A stretch of DNA of 64,000 bases from Methyloligella solikamskensis (GTDB taxonomy: Bacteria; Pseudomonadota; Alphaproteobacteria; Rhizobiales; Methyloligellaceae), in assembly GCF_042676065.1 (NCBI RefSeq), contig NZ_JBHTJO010000002.1:186001-250000 (forward strand), in the 5' to 3' direction. The first letter of the stretch is position 1. Each line of letters begins with the position of its first letter. A program made the position numbers and the translations under genes. Positions 1 to 8,610 of this stretch are shown one piece after another. Under the pieces are notes generated by a model that was not told the DNA's origin, ran no database searches, and saw nothing but the letters and a program-made list of their open reading frames with translations.

Positions 1-362
1 CTTTGGGTCATCAGCGACTCCACCAGATTTTCCGGAAAGAACGGCGTATCGACCGCCGCAGTCACAAGCAGGGGGATTTCCGGCGCGGTCTTGCGCAGCC
101 AGATCATCCCGGCCAGCACGCCCGCAAGCGGCCCCGCATAGTTCGCAATGGGATCGGCGATCACCGGCAAGCCGGTCTCGGCGAACCCGGCCGGGTCGCT
201 ATTGGAATTGATCGCCAGCCGCGCCACCTGGGGGCCGAGACGCGCAACCGCGCGGTTGATCAACGGCGTGCCGTTCAGCGTGGCGAAGGCCTTGTCCTCC
301 CCGAACCGGCTGGAGCGGCCCCCGGCGAGGAGCAATCCGGCAACGGGAAAACCTGAGCTCAA
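1..362 (-). CDS. mobA: Molybdenum cofactor guanylyltransferase, N-terminal part (cut by window edge)
   Basis: Transfers GMP from GTP to molybdenum-molybdopterin to make the guanine dinucleotide form of the cofactor. The 120 visible codons hold the nucleotide-binding motif LLLAGGRSSRFGEDK near residues 10-24 and a DTPFFP segment near the cut end that matches the metal-binding aspartate region of the family. A TTG codon at 362-360 gives the sensible N-terminus MSSGFPVAGLLLAGG; I see no suitable in-frame ATG. The gene is divergent from mrp across about 98 bp and lies 4 kb from moaA, an earlier step of the same pathway. The C-terminal part lies outside the window, so completeness is unknown. Confidence 0.85.
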   Translation of the reverse strand, partial: MSSGFPVAGLLLAGGRSSRFGEDKAFATLNGTPLINRAVARLGPQVARLAINSNSDPAGFAETGLPVIADPIANYAGPLAGVLAGMIWLRKTAPEIPLLVTAAVDTPFFPENLVESLMTQ

Positions 363-460
363 AATCGGTATCCTTCGGAAACGGTGCGGTTAGGCGCCCC
401 GGCAGTGCGTAAGTGACGTGCCGGGTGACGTAGCGGCTTTGGCCCACTAGATATACGACC

Positions 461-1699
461 ATGAGTGAAGCAGTGACCAAAGAACAAGTGCTTGAGGCGC
501 TTAAGCGAGTCCCCGGACCCGACGGGAAGGGCGATATCGTCGAGCAGGGCCTCCTCTCCGAAATCGTGATCTCCGCAGGGAAGGTCTATTTTTCCATCTC
601 GGTCGATCCCGCCCGCGCCAAGGCGCTGGAAGGCATGCGGGTCGATGCGGAGCACATCGTCAAATCCATGCCCGGCGTGGAGGGAGCAATCGTGACCCTC
701 ACCGCCGACCGCGAGCCCGGCAGCCCGCCGCCCCCTAGCCAATCCGGCAACGGGGCAGGCGGCAATGGAGCGGGATCCCAAAGCTCGCCCTTCGACCGCG
801 GCGGTCCCGGCCAGCAGGCCCCGACAGGGCGTCCCGGCAAGGCGCAAGGCTTGGGCACGCCGGGTCAGCAGAACGCCCGGCCGAAAGGCGCCCCGGTCCC
901 GGGTGTGGCCAACATCATCGCCGTCGCCTCGGGCAAGGGCGGTGTCGGCAAATCCACCACCGCCGTCAATCTGGCGCTCGGGCTGAAGGCGCTGGGCAAA
1001 TCCGTCGGCATTCTCGATGCCGATATCTACGGCCCCTCCATGCCGCGCCTGCTCAATCTGAAGGGCAAGCCCCAGGAGCTCGCCGGCAACAAGCTTCAGC
1101 CCATGGAGGCGCTGGGCATGAAGGTCATGTCCATGGGCTTCCTGGTGGATGAGGAGACGCCGATGATCTGGCGCGGCCCCATGGTCATGTCCGCGCTGAG
1201 CCAGATGCTGAAGGACGTGGAGTGGGGCGAGCTCGACGTGCTCGTCGTCGACATGCCGCCGGGCACGGGCGATGCCCAGCTCACCATGGCCCAGCAGGTG
1301 CCGCTAGCCGGCGCCGTCATCGTCTCGACGCCTCAGGACCTGGCGCTCATCGACGCCCGCAAGGGGCTCAATATGTTCAGGAAGGTGGATGTGCCGGTGC
1401 TCGGCATCGTGGAGAACATGAGCACCTTCATCTGCCCCCATTGCGGCGGCCAGTCCGACATCTTCGGCCATGGCGGCGCCCGCCACGAGGCGGAGCGTCT
1501 CGGCGTGCCCTTCTTGGGCGAAGTGCCGCTGACAATGGAGGTCCGTGAGACCTCCGACAGCGGCCAGCCTGTCGTGGAGAGCGATCCCGAGTCCGCGCCG
1601 GCGAAAGCCTATATGGAGATTTCGCGCAAGGCTCTGGCCGAGCTGGAGCAAGCCAAGGGTGGCGGCCGTGCTGCGCCCAAGATCGTCATGGAGCAGTAG
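461..1699 (+). CDS. mrp: Mrp/NBP35-type iron-sulfur cluster carrier ATPase
   Basis: Cytosolic P-loop ATPase that carries Fe-S clusters to target apoproteins. Residues about 1-85 form a FSCA (DUF59) domain. A Gly/Pro/Gln/Ser-rich linker covers roughly 88-150. The deviant Walker A SGKGGVGKST is near 157-166, the DMPPGTGDAQ segment near 262, and the CPHC cysteine pair that holds the bridging cluster near 325. At 412 residues it is longer than the usual 350-380, and the extra length is in the low-complexity linker. No strong Shine-Dalgarno is visible before the ATG. Downstream (1700-1904) there are only repeats. Confidence 0.93.
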   Translation: MSEAVTKEQVLEALKRVPGPDGKGDIVEQGLLSEIVISAGKVYFSISVDPARAKALEGMRVDAEHIVKSMPGVEGAIVTLTADREPGSPPPPSQSGNGAGGNGAGSQSSPFDRGGPGQQAPTGRPGKAQGLGTPGQQNARPKGAPVPGVANIIAVASGKGGVGKSTTAVNLALGLKALGKSVGILDADIYGPSMPRLLNLKGKPQELAGNKLQPMEALGMKVMSMGFLVDEETPMIWRGPMVMSALSQMLKDVEWGELDVLVVDMPPGTGDAQLTMAQQVPLAGAVIVSTPQDLALIDARKGLNMFRKVDVPVLGIVENMSTFICPHCGGQSDIFGHGGARHEAERLGVPFLGEVPLTMEVRETSDSGQPVVESDPESAPAKAYMEISRKALAELEQAKGGGRAAPKIVMEQ

Positions 1700-1716
1700 A
1701 GACCGCCCCGAAAGGT

Positions 1717-1793
1717 GTCATCCCGGCGAAAGCCGGGATCCAGCCGCCACGATCCGAGCAAGAAGCTGGATGCCGGTTTGAGCCGGCATGATG
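1717..1793. repeat. Intergenic palindromic repeat, family B copy 1
   Basis: Two hairpins face each other. The first is GTCATCCCGGCGAAAGCCGGGAT followed by CCAG in shorter form (CCCGGC..GCCGGG); the second is CTGG followed by GCCGG..CCGGC and ATGAT. The CCAG/CTGG segments are complementary, so the whole unit can fold into one large cruciform-like structure. The same architecture occurs at 47619-47713. Elements of this appearance are common between genes of alphaproteobacteria. A role in mRNA stability or nucleoid binding is possible but not shown here. Confidence 0.75.
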
Positions 1794-1821
1794 GCTACGG
1801 AGCGACGTTTCAGTCTCTCTT

Positions 1822-1857
1822 TATGGTGAGGGCGAAGCTGGCGTCTCGAACATGGGG
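1822..1857. repeat. Intergenic repeat, family A copy 1
   Basis: The segment reads TATGGTGAGGGCGA, then GCGTCTCGAACATG. The same frame (TGGTGAGG, short GC-rich hairpin, GCGTCTCGAACCATG) is seen at 15072-15117 and in inverted orientation at 47466-47508. Confidence 0.6.
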
Positions 1858-1904
1858 CCCGGACAGCGTTCCAGGCATCGCAACCGCTTCGGAAAGGCCT
1901 GAAG

Positions 1905-3881
1905 CTAGGCCGCGCTAGGGCGTTTCGACAGAGTGCTGACCTTGGGCTTGGCGTGGCCGGCCTCCGATGCCGGGATCGGCTGGCTATAGAGGAAGCCCTG
2001 AACCTTCGGGCAGCCGAACTCTCGCAGCATCCGCGCCTGCTCCACCGTCTCCACCCCCTCCGCGGTGATGGTGATGTCGAGGGACTTGCCGAGCGCGATG
2101 ATGGTCCGCACGATGGCCTTCACCGCCGGATCCTTGGTCATCATCTGGATGAAGTGGCGGTCGATCTTGATCTTCGAGAAGGGGAAGCGCGCCAGGTAGG
2201 ACAGGCTCGAAAAGCCCGTCCCGAAATCGTCCATGGCAATGGCGACGCCGAGCTTCCGCAGGGTCTTCAGCTTCTGCAGAACCTCTTCCGTATCGTTGAT
2301 CAGGAGGTTCTCGGTAATCTCCAGCTCAAGCCGCTCCGGCGGCAGGCCCGTCTCTTTCAGCACGTTCGAGACCATCTCCACGATGTCGCCATCCCGGAAC
2401 TGGGCCGGCGATAGGTTCACCGCGACCGTAAGCGGATTCTCCCACTTCACAGCGTCTGAGCAGGCCCGGCGCAGCACCCATTCGCCGAGCGGAACGATCA
2501 GCCCGGTCTCCTCGGCGACCGAGATGAAGTGCGCCGGCGCGATCTTGCCGTGAACCGGGTGATGCCAGCGGATCAGCGCCTCGGTGCCGCACGCCTCTTC
2601 CGTCTCCAGCGAGAATTGCGGCTGATAAAGCAGGTCGAACTCGTCGCGCCCGATGGCGAGCCGCAGCTCGTGCTCCACCATGCGGCGGCGCTGCAGGGCT
2701 TTGTCCATGCTGCGCTCGAAGAAGCACATGCGCTGACCGCCATCATACTTGGCCCGGGTCAGGGCGATGGCAGCGTGTTTCAGGACGACATTGGCCGTCT
2801 CGCCGTCGCCTGGGGCAAGCGCGATGCCGACGCTCGTGGTGCAGACGATCTCCTTGTCGTCGACCACGAAAGGCTCGCGCATGGCTTCCACCAGGCGATT
2901 CATGAAGGCCATGACGTCGGCCAGGTTGGTGATCTCCACCAATGCGACGGCGAACTCGTCGCCGCCGAGCCGACCAAACAAATCCCCTTTGCGGATCGTG
3001 GTGCGAATGCGCGTGGCGATCTCCCGCAACACCACGTCGCCGCCCGAGTGATCGAGGGAGTCGTTGATTTCCTTGAACTTGTCGACATCGACGCACAGCA
3101 CCGCGATATGGGTCCGGTTGCGGTGCATGTGGTTGAGCGCGTCGCTCAGAAGCTTGGTGAAGGCTGCCCGGTTGGGCAGGCCCGTGAGTGCGTCGTGATC
3201 CTGCAGGAAGCGGAGCTGCTCCTCAGCCTGGTGCTGCTCCTTGCTGCGGATCCAGGCAAAGGCGACCGGTGCTGCGATGCCTACCGCCAGCAGCAACATT
3301 GTCACCACCGCGATCAGGCCGAAATATTCGGCCAGCACCCGCGCCTGCTCGCTCTGATCCAGATAGACTGTGAGCTCGCCCTGAGGCGTGCCGCCCAGGG
3401 AGATGGGAATGGAAAGCGCTGCCAGATAGTCCGGTGCCCCTTCGCCCGTGCCCCGATAGAGCTGGACGGTGGAGTCTGCGGACTCCTTGCCGGACGTCTT
3501 CTCCGGACCGCTGGGCTCGACCTCCTGGTTCAGGTCCAGACCCGAATTGCCGCTGGTGAAGGCCAGCTTCCCGTTCCTGTCGTAGATTTCGTAGCGGAGG
3601 ATGCGGTGGCCGTAGCCCATCTGCTCGAGCAGCTCGCCCATGCGTGGGGCCAGCGAGCGCTTCGCCAGGGAATCGAACAGATACCCCGGCTCTTCCTTGA
3701 TCTGATTTGCAATGCGTTCCGCGGCAGCGTGCGCTTCGCGCTCCAACTGCATGTTGCTGACCCGCGCCGGTGCGAAAAACGCAATCGCGCAGATCAAGAG
3801 CGCCAGGAACGCAAACGCGAACCAGTGCCCGTTCTTATTCAGCTTTGCCATCGAAAGCATCGAAATTGGCCGCAATCCCAT
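1905..3881 (-). CDS. Membrane-anchored GGDEF-EAL cyclic-di-GMP protein
   Basis: Bifunctional-looking enzyme for c-di-GMP turnover, placed in the inner membrane with a periplasmic sensor segment. A membrane helix lies near residues 18-38 and a second near 185-211; the roughly 145 residues between them would be periplasmic. The GGDEF motif (RLGGDEFAVAL, about 304) is intact and is preceded by RKGD, five residues upstream, which fits the RxxD product-inhibition site. The EAL domain has EALIRW (about 433), ITENLL, DDFGTGFSS, KIKID and AEGVET, so phosphodiesterase activity is also plausible. The start at 3881 gives MGLRPISML; the inner MSMAK or MAKLNK could also be used. Upstream at 3911-3940 there is GTTAAG-N18-CTTAAC, an inverted pair of unknown meaning. 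Confidence 0.9.
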   Translation of the reverse strand: MGLRPISMLSMAKLNKNGHWFAFAFLALLICAIAFFAPARVSNMQLEREAHAAAERIANQIKEEPGYLFDSLAKRSLAPRMGELLEQMGYGHRILRYEIYDRNGKLAFTSGNSGLDLNQEVEPSGPEKTSGKESADSTVQLYRGTGEGAPDYLAALSIPISLGGTPQGELTVYLDQSEQARVLAEYFGLIAVVTMLLLAVGIAAPVAFAWIRSKEQHQAEEQLRFLQDHDALTGLPNRAAFTKLLSDALNHMHRNRTHIAVLCVDVDKFKEINDSLDHSGGDVVLREIATRIRTTIRKGDLFGRLGGDEFAVALVEITNLADVMAFMNRLVEAMREPFVVDDKEIVCTTSVGIALAPGDGETANVVLKHAAIALTRAKYDGGQRMCFFERSMDKALQRRRMVEHELRLAIGRDEFDLLYQPQFSLETEEACGTEALIRWHHPVHGKIAPAHFISVAEETGLIVPLGEWVLRRACSDAVKWENPLTVAVNLSPAQFRDGDIVEMVSNVLKETGLPPERLELEITENLLINDTEEVLQKLKTLRKLGVAIAMDDFGTGFSSLSYLARFPFSKIKIDRHFIQMMTKDPAVKAIVRTIIALGKSLDITITAEGVETVEQARMLREFGCPKVQGFLYSQPIPASEAGHAKPKVSTLSKRPSAA

Positions 3882-4007
3882 CCTAGCGATCCGGACGCTA
3901 GGACAAGCCGGTTAAGATCAGCGTAATGAGCGTACTTAACAAAACGGTGCTAAAGCGTGGCAACCGACTAACCTGAAAGGGTTTTTTGGAACCCCGAAGG
4001 GAAATCC

Positions 4008-5021
4008 TCAACCCCCGGTTGTCGACATGTATCTCGGAACCGAAGGCCTCTTGTCGCGGCCGATCACAAAGTCATGCCCCTTGGGCTTCCGGGTGATGGC
4101 TTCGTCGATCGCTGCGTTCAACCTCTCGTTGCCTTCCGACTCCCTCAAAGGCGCGCGAAGGTCCGCGGAGTCTTCCTGACCGAGGCACAGATACAGACGT
4201 CCCGTGCAGGTGATCCGGACGCGATTGCACGATTCGCAGAAATTATGCGTCATCGGCGTGATGAAGCCCAGCCGTCCGCCGGTCTCCGCAATCTCCACAT
4301 AGCGGGACGGCCCGCCGGTGCGGTAGGGAATGTCGGTGAGGGTCCAGCGCTCTTCGAGGCGCTCACGCACCTTGGAGAGCGGCAGATACTGGTCCGTCCG
4401 GTCCCCTTCGATATCGCCCATGGGCATGGTCTCGATGAGCGTCAGGTCGTGGCCGCGCTCATGACACCACTGGATCAGCCGGTCGTACTCGTCCTCGTTG
4501 ACGCCGGCGAGCGCCACCGCGTTGATCTTGATCTTGATTCCCGCAGCGCTTGCAGCCGCGATGCCTTCCATCACCTTGTCGAAGTCGCCCCAGCGGGTGA
4601 TCGCCTTGAAGCGGTCTCGGTCCAACGTATCGAGAGAGACGTTGATCCGTTTGATCCCACAGGCGGCGAGATCGTCGGCGAAGCGGGCGAGCTGGCTGCC
4701 ATTGGTGGTCATGGTCAGCTCTTCCAGCGCGCCGGTCCCAATATGCCGGGATAGGGAGCGCAGCAGCGAGATAATGTTCTTGCGCACCAGCGGCTCGCCG
4801 CCGGTCAGCCGCACCTTGCGCACGCCCTTATCGATGAACGCCGTGATGAGCCTGTCGATCTCCTCAAGGCTGAGCAGATCCTTGCGCGGCAGGAACGTCA
4901 TGTTCTCTGCCATGCAGTACACGCACCGGAAGTCGCACCGATCCGTCACCGAGACGCGCAAATAGGTAATCTGACGGCCGAACGGGTCGACCATCGCCGG
5001 TTTCGGTTCCCAAATCGTCAC
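4008..5021 (-). CDS. moaA: GTP 3',8-cyclase, molybdopterin biosynthesis
   Basis: Radical SAM enzyme that converts GTP to 3',8-cyclo-GTP, the first step of molybdenum cofactor synthesis. The N-terminal SAM cluster motif is CDFRCVYC (Cys29, 33, 36). The substrate-side cluster is CESCNRVRITCTGRLYLC near the C-terminus, and the chain ends in the conserved Gly-Gly needed for activation by GTP. At 337 residues it is of usual length. The start is GTG at 5021-5019, with GGAGG at 5033-5037 inside the end of the upstream ArfA-like gene. The two genes are 3 bases apart and very likely co-transcribed. Confidence 0.96.
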   Translation of the reverse strand: MTIWEPKPAMVDPFGRQITYLRVSVTDRCDFRCVYCMAENMTFLPRKDLLSLEEIDRLITAFIDKGVRKVRLTGGEPLVRKNIISLLRSLSRHIGTGALEELTMTTNGSQLARFADDLAACGIKRINVSLDTLDRDRFKAITRWGDFDKVMEGIAAASAAGIKIKINAVALAGVNEDEYDRLIQWCHERGHDLTLIETMPMGDIEGDRTDQYLPLSKVRERLEERWTLTDIPYRTGGPSRYVEIAETGGRLGFITPMTHNFCESCNRVRITCTGRLYLCLGQEDSADLRAPLRESEGNERLNAAIDEAITRKPKGHDFVIGRDKRPSVPRYMSTTGG

Positions 5022-5024
5022 GTT

Positions 5025-5192
5025 TTACTCATCCTCCGCGGAAGGGGCCTTACCCTTCCGGCTGTATAGTTTTGCGTTTCGTATAACCTGGGGCCGGTAG
5101 CGGGGTGTCTTCAAGGCTGCCGCTACCTTGCTCCGGCGCTTGACGGACCGCTTAGGACCTTGGCCACCTGCTATGCGTTTCCTCTTCGCCAT
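5025..5192 (-). CDS. Small basic ArfA-like ribosome-rescue protein
   Basis: A 55-residue, Lys/Arg-rich protein starting MAKRKRIAGGQG. The segment AALKTPRYRPQVIRNAKLY followed by SRKGK resembles the conserved core of ArfA (ALxxPxFRxxVxxxKxGKGxYxRKGK), a factor that recruits RF2 to ribosomes stalled without a stop codon. This assignment rests on eye alignment only, and the GKG part is three residues shorter than in the E. coli protein. A longer reading to 5306 would overlap the divergent gene's ribosome site and has no ArfA-like content, so I prefer ATG 5192. A hairpin lies in the last codons (see 5039-5060). The gene overlaps no other and leads directly into moaA. Confidence 0.6.
   Translation of the reverse strand: MAKRKRIAGGQGPKRSVKRRSKVAAALKTPRYRPQVIRNAKLYSRKGKAPSAEDE
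5039..5060 (-). promoter_or_regulatory. 8-bp hairpin in the 3' codons of the ArfA-like gene
   Basis: On the minus strand CGGAAGGG pairs with CCCTTCCG around a 6-base loop. The stem covers the RKGKAPS codons, just before the stop. In E. coli a hairpin at this place in arfA is cut by RNase III, giving a stopless message. No T-run follows, so it is not a simple terminator. It also lies next to the moaA ribosome site, so an effect on moaA translation is the main alternative. Confidence 0.5.
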
Positions 5193-5307
5193 CAGGCCGC
5201 TATGGGCGCCCAGGGCGGACCGCCGATCTGCGGACTGAAATTTGTATATAGACCGAATGGTACATTTATCATCTTTATCCGGCCAATGAGAAGTTAGGAG
5301 GCACACG

Positions 5308-5517
5308 ATGGATGATCAGCCCATGGACGACCAGAAATTCAACATGTCGATGCGCAAGTTCCTCAAGGAGGTCGGTGTCACCTCCCAGCAAGCCATCGAG
5401 GAAACTGTGCGGGCAGAGGACCTCGGGGGCAAGGGCAAGCTGAAGGTGAAGGCTGTGCTGACCGCCGAAGGCACCGATCTCAATCACGTGGTGGAAGGCG
5501 AGATCGACCTCGGCTGA
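5308..5517 (+). CDS. DUF6494 family small protein
   Basis: A 69-residue soluble protein of unknown function. The stretch FNMSMRKFLKEVGVTSQQAI is typical of the DUF6494 family, which is widespread in alphaproteobacteria. The rest is a short basic segment (GGKGKLKVKAVL) and an acidic end. AGGAGG sits 7 bases before the ATG and settles the start. It is divergent from the ArfA-like gene and runs toward the DUF971 gene 36 bases downstream, so the two may share a transcript. I know of no established function. Confidence 0.85.
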   Translation: MDDQPMDDQKFNMSMRKFLKEVGVTSQQAIEETVRAEDLGGKGKLKVKAVLTAEGTDLNHVVEGEIDLG

Positions 5518-5553
5518 GGCCGGATCCACGTTCAAGCGGACCTAACCTGCACA

Positions 5554-5919
5554 ATGACAGATCAGACTTCCGAGCCTTGGCCCACCGAGCTTCGGGTGGC
5601 GAAGGATCGCCGCAACCTGCTCGTCCTGTTCGACGACGGCAGCAGCTATGACTTCACCGCCGAGCTCCTGCGCGTGCGCAGTCCCAGCGCCGAGGTCCAG
5701 GGCCACAGCCCCGACCAGCGCGTCACCGTGCCCGGCAAGAAGAGTGTCGAGATCTCTCGCCTCGAGCCCGTCGGCAACTATGCGGTGCGCATCGTGTTCA
5801 GCGACGGCCACAACACGGGCCTGTTCTCCTGGAGCTATCTGAAGGAGCTCGGCGAGCACAAGGACGAGCGCTGGGCCGAATATCTCGACGAGCTTAGTCG
5901 TCAGGGACTCAGCCGCTGA
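5554..5919 (+). CDS. DUF971 domain protein
   Basis: A 121-residue single-domain protein. WPTELRVAKDRRNLLVLFDD, LLRVRSPSAEVQGH and YAVRIVFSDGHNTGLFSWSYL are the hallmark segments of DUF971, the small domain also found at the N-terminus of gamma-butyrobetaine hydroxylase. In many proteobacteria this domain is encoded near Mrp or molybdenum cofactor genes, as it is here (mrp and moaA within 5 kb). An iron-sulfur link is therefore an inference from neighbourhood. It ends 4 bases from the convergent ppk2 stop. Confidence 0.88.
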   Translation: MTDQTSEPWPTELRVAKDRRNLLVLFDDGSSYDFTAELLRVRSPSAEVQGHSPDQRVTVPGKKSVEISRLEPVGNYAVRIVFSDGHNTGLFSWSYLKELGEHKDERWAEYLDELSRQGLSR

Positions 5920-5922
5920 ACC

Positions 5923-6861
5923 TCAGGCGTTCTCGAAGAATTCCGGCCCGCGCCCCACGATCTTCGGATCGGGCTTGTCGGCCACCTCGTGGTCCTTGCC
6001 GTCGTAGTCGAGCCCGTACAGCACGGCGCGGATCACGTTGAGCCGCGCCCGGCGCTTGTCGTTGGAGCGCACCACGAGCCAGGGCGCGAAGTCGGTATCC
6101 GTGCGGGCGAACATCCGATCCCGCGCCGCTGAATAGGCATTGAACAGGCTAAGCCCTCGCACATCGTTGTCCGTGAGCTTCCAGCGCTTCAGGGCATCGT
6201 GGCGGCGGGCGTGAAACCGCTTCAATTGCATCTCGCGCCCCACCGAGAGCCAGAGTTTGACGAGGATGATCCCGTCCTGCACCAGCCCCGCCTCGAACTG
6301 GGGCACGGCGTCCATGAAGCGGTGATATTGCTCTTCAGTGCAGTAACCCATCACAGGCTCCACGCCGGCCCGATTATACCAGGAGCGATTGAAGAGGATC
6401 ATGTTGCCGGCGGTGGGCAACTGCGCGACGTAACGCTGGAAATACCATTGGCCAAGCTCGGCGTCCGTAGGCTTCGACAGGGCAACCTGCCAGGCGTGGC
6501 GCGGATTGAGATGGGCCAGGAAGCGCTTGATGCAGCCGTCCTTGCCGGCGGCATCCCGCCCCTCGAAGACGACGACCAGCCGTTTTCCGCTCCGCTCTAC
6601 CCAGCGCAACAGCTTCAACAGCTCGATCTGAAGATCCTCCAGCTCCTTCTCGTAGTGCTTCTTCTTCAGCCGCTTGGAATAGGGATACCCGCCGCTGCGG
6701 AAGGCCTTCCGCTCGATATCCTCCGGCAGAACGGGACTATCGATGTCGAACCCCGGCAGCTCCTCGCCTTCGCCGGCATCCTCCAGCAGAAAAGATCCGC
6801 GCACACTTCCCTCCCAGGTCTTCAATGGCCATATGTGTTTCAGGTGGGGTGACCATAGCAC
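5923..6861 (-). CDS. ppk2: Polyphosphate kinase 2
   Basis: Cytosolic PPK2-family enzyme that moves phosphate between polyphosphate and nucleotides, usually making GTP or ATP from polyP. The Walker A-like FEGRDAAGKDGCIKRF is near residues 99-114; the NRSWYNRAGVEPVMGYC segment and the lid region RFHARRHDALKRWKLTD follow. The 312-residue size fits class I. The first 20 residues (MLWSPHLKHIWPLK) are not conserved in my experience, and a GTG giving VRGSFLLED is an alternative start. It sits divergent from phoR, which fits a role in phosphate storage next to the phosphate regulon. Confidence 0.92.
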   Translation of the reverse strand: MLWSPHLKHIWPLKTWEGSVRGSFLLEDAGEGEELPGFDIDSPVLPEDIERKAFRSGGYPYSKRLKKKHYEKELEDLQIELLKLLRWVERSGKRLVVVFEGRDAAGKDGCIKRFLAHLNPRHAWQVALSKPTDAELGQWYFQRYVAQLPTAGNMILFNRSWYNRAGVEPVMGYCTEEQYHRFMDAVPQFEAGLVQDGIILVKLWLSVGREMQLKRFHARRHDALKRWKLTDNDVRGLSLFNAYSAARDRMFARTDTDFAPWLVVRSNDKRRARLNVIRAVLYGLDYDGKDHEVADKPDPKIVGRGPEFFENA

Positions 6862-7015
6862 CGCGATTTGTCGCGAAACCGTGATATTTCACCCGCAACT
6901 ATCGCCTCGAAATTGAGGCGTTGGCGATTCGCAAGAAGCGTGAATCGTGCTTTGGCGCAGAGCCAAACTCCTATATTCCTTCGCGGCTTGGTTGAGGGTG
7001 CTAGGATTGCATCGC

Positions 7016-8320
7016 ATGAACGGCTTTTACGAACTCGGAGCACGGTTGCGCGCAGCCATCTGGCTGACCGTCGCGGTGGCGGCCATTTTGGCCACCCTCG
7101 TCGCCGAGACCGAGTTGCCTCTGCTGTATGGTCTCGCTGGCTTCCTGGTCTTTCTCGCCTGCGTGGTCGCCGCGCCCCGCAATCTCTCTCTTGAGATCGA
7201 GGAGCGGAGCTCGCCGCGCAAGCGCCAGTCCGACAGGGCCGAGATCTCTCTCGACCTGGTCACCGAAGCCTATCCCGACCCGGCCGTGCTGCTCGATAGC
7301 GCCGGCCATGTGCTTTTCTATAACGGTCCCGCCCGGACCACCTTCGCTTCCTTGCGCGAAGGCGGCCACATCTCCAGCGTGATCCGCAATCCCGCCTTCC
7401 TCGATGCCTTGAGCGCCGCGCCCGACCGCGACCGGCCCATTACCGTCAGCTATACCGAGCGCGTCCTCCCGGTCGGCCGGCGCATGTCGGTGACCGTCGC
7501 GCCCCTGACCCATGCCGGCCAGCGGGCCCGCTACATTCTGGTGCTGCTCCGCGATCTCACCGAGTCGGAGCGGATCAACCAGATGCGGTCCGACTTCGTC
7601 GCCAATGCGAGCCACGAGCTGCGCACGCCGCTCGCCTCCCTTCGCGGCTTTATCGAGACCCTGCAGTTCAGCGCCAAGGACGATGCCGGCGCCCGCGAGC
7701 GTTTCCTGAAGGTGATGGCCGAGCAGGCCGCCCGCATGACGCGGCTGATCGATCAGCTCCTGTCCCTGAGCCGGGCGGAGATGAATGTCCATGTCGCCCC
7801 CAGTAATCTCATCGACCTGAACGACGTTATTGATCACGTCCGCGATGCGACGGAGCCCCTGGCCGAGGAGCACAAAGCGGAGCTGCGCCTGAAGCGATTC
7901 GAGTCGCCCGCCCTGGTGCGCGGCGATCATGACGAGCTGGTTCAGGTACTCCAGAACCTCGTGACCAACGCGCTCAAATACGGGGCCGAGAAAGGCGCGG
8001 TGCGCATCGAGGGCGCCTACCGGCCGGCCCAAGGTCGAGGCTTCGGCCGCTACGCGATCGCCGTCATCGACGAGGGGAAGGGCATCCCGTCGGATCATCT
8101 GCCGCGGCTGACAGAGCGGTTCTACCGCGTCGACGTCGCCTATAGCCGCGAGCGGGGCGGCACGGGGCTTGGCCTCGCCATCGTCAAGCACATCATGAAC
8201 CGCCATCGCGGCGAGCTCACCATCTCGTCGAAGCCCGACGAAGGCTCCGCCTTCACGGTTATCTTCGAGGCCGTTGAGAAACCGCAAGACAGCGCGGCCC
8301 CGTCCCAGGCGGCCGAGTAG
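7016..8320 (+). CDS. phoR: Phosphate regulon sensor histidine kinase
   Basis: Inner-membrane sensor kinase that phosphorylates PhoB under phosphate limitation. Two hydrophobic segments lie near residues 15-60, followed by a PAS-like region (AYPDPAVLLDSAGHVLFYN) and the HisKA box NASHELRTPLASLRGF with the phospho-accepting His near 200. The N box (VLQNLVTNALKY), G1 (VIDEGKGIP), F and G2 (GGTGLGLAIVKH) of the ATPase domain are intact. I start at ATG 7016 (MNGFYELGARLR, 434 residues); an upstream ATG at 6947 would add 23 residues with no family support. First gene of phoR-pstSCAB-phoU-phoB, the usual Hyphomicrobiales order. Confidence 0.94.
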   Translation: MNGFYELGARLRAAIWLTVAVAAILATLVAETELPLLYGLAGFLVFLACVVAAPRNLSLEIEERSSPRKRQSDRAEISLDLVTEAYPDPAVLLDSAGHVLFYNGPARTTFASLREGGHISSVIRNPAFLDALSAAPDRDRPITVSYTERVLPVGRRMSVTVAPLTHAGQRARYILVLLRDLTESERINQMRSDFVANASHELRTPLASLRGFIETLQFSAKDDAGARERFLKVMAEQAARMTRLIDQLLSLSRAEMNVHVAPSNLIDLNDVIDHVRDATEPLAEEHKAELRLKRFESPALVRGDHDELVQVLQNLVTNALKYGAEKGAVRIEGAYRPAQGRGFGRYAIAVIDEGKGIPSDHLPRLTERFYRVDVAYSRERGGTGLGLAIVKHIMNRHRGELTISSKPDEGSAFTVIFEAVEKPQDSAAPSQAAE

Positions 8321-8385
8321 GCGATTCCCGCCGGTTTTCCCCGCGATTCACAGGGCGTCATCCTGTCCCGCGGACTGTAATCGAA

Positions 8386-8403
8386 CTGTCACATAACTGA
8401 CAT
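8386..8403 (+). promoter_or_regulatory. PHO box (PhoB site), distal
   Basis: CTGTCAC-ATAA-CTGACAT: two 7-base half-sites with a 4-base gap, close to the consensus CTGTCAT-N4-CTGTCAT and to the CTGACAT variant seen in rhizobia. It lies 66 bp after phoR and 346 bp before the pstS start. Confidence 0.7.
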
Positions 8404-8610
8404 AGGGCTTCATCCTGGCGCATTGGCGGGCGGCTTGCGCATGCGCGTAAGCCCCTGATGTCCGCGAGGATACACGAGGTCCCCAAGGAGATGCGGCCCG
8501 GCAGAAGCCCGAAGAGGGGGTAGCGGCGGCGCTCCGGCGGAAGCCTCTTATTTCCCGCGCTTCTCCACAGGCCTGACCCCCAGCGCCCTTTGAAATTCGG
8601 CCGATTAGGG
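8404..8610. other. Intergenic stretch with no gene seen
   Basis: Between the two PhoB-type sites upstream of pstS I see no convincing coding sequence; the short open frames here lack ribosome sites and family features. A long pstS leader or spacer is the simplest reading. Confidence 0.5.

Noticed and set aside
4990..5200. Moco riboswitch upstream of moaA
   Set aside because: The region is coding for the ArfA-like protein and lacks a recognisable Moco aptamer; the only structure is the short 3' hairpin.
5193..5306. N-terminal extension of the ArfA-like protein (MCLLTSHWPDK)
   Set aside because: It overlaps the ribosome site of the divergent DUF6494 gene and is unlike any ArfA; probably promoter DNA.
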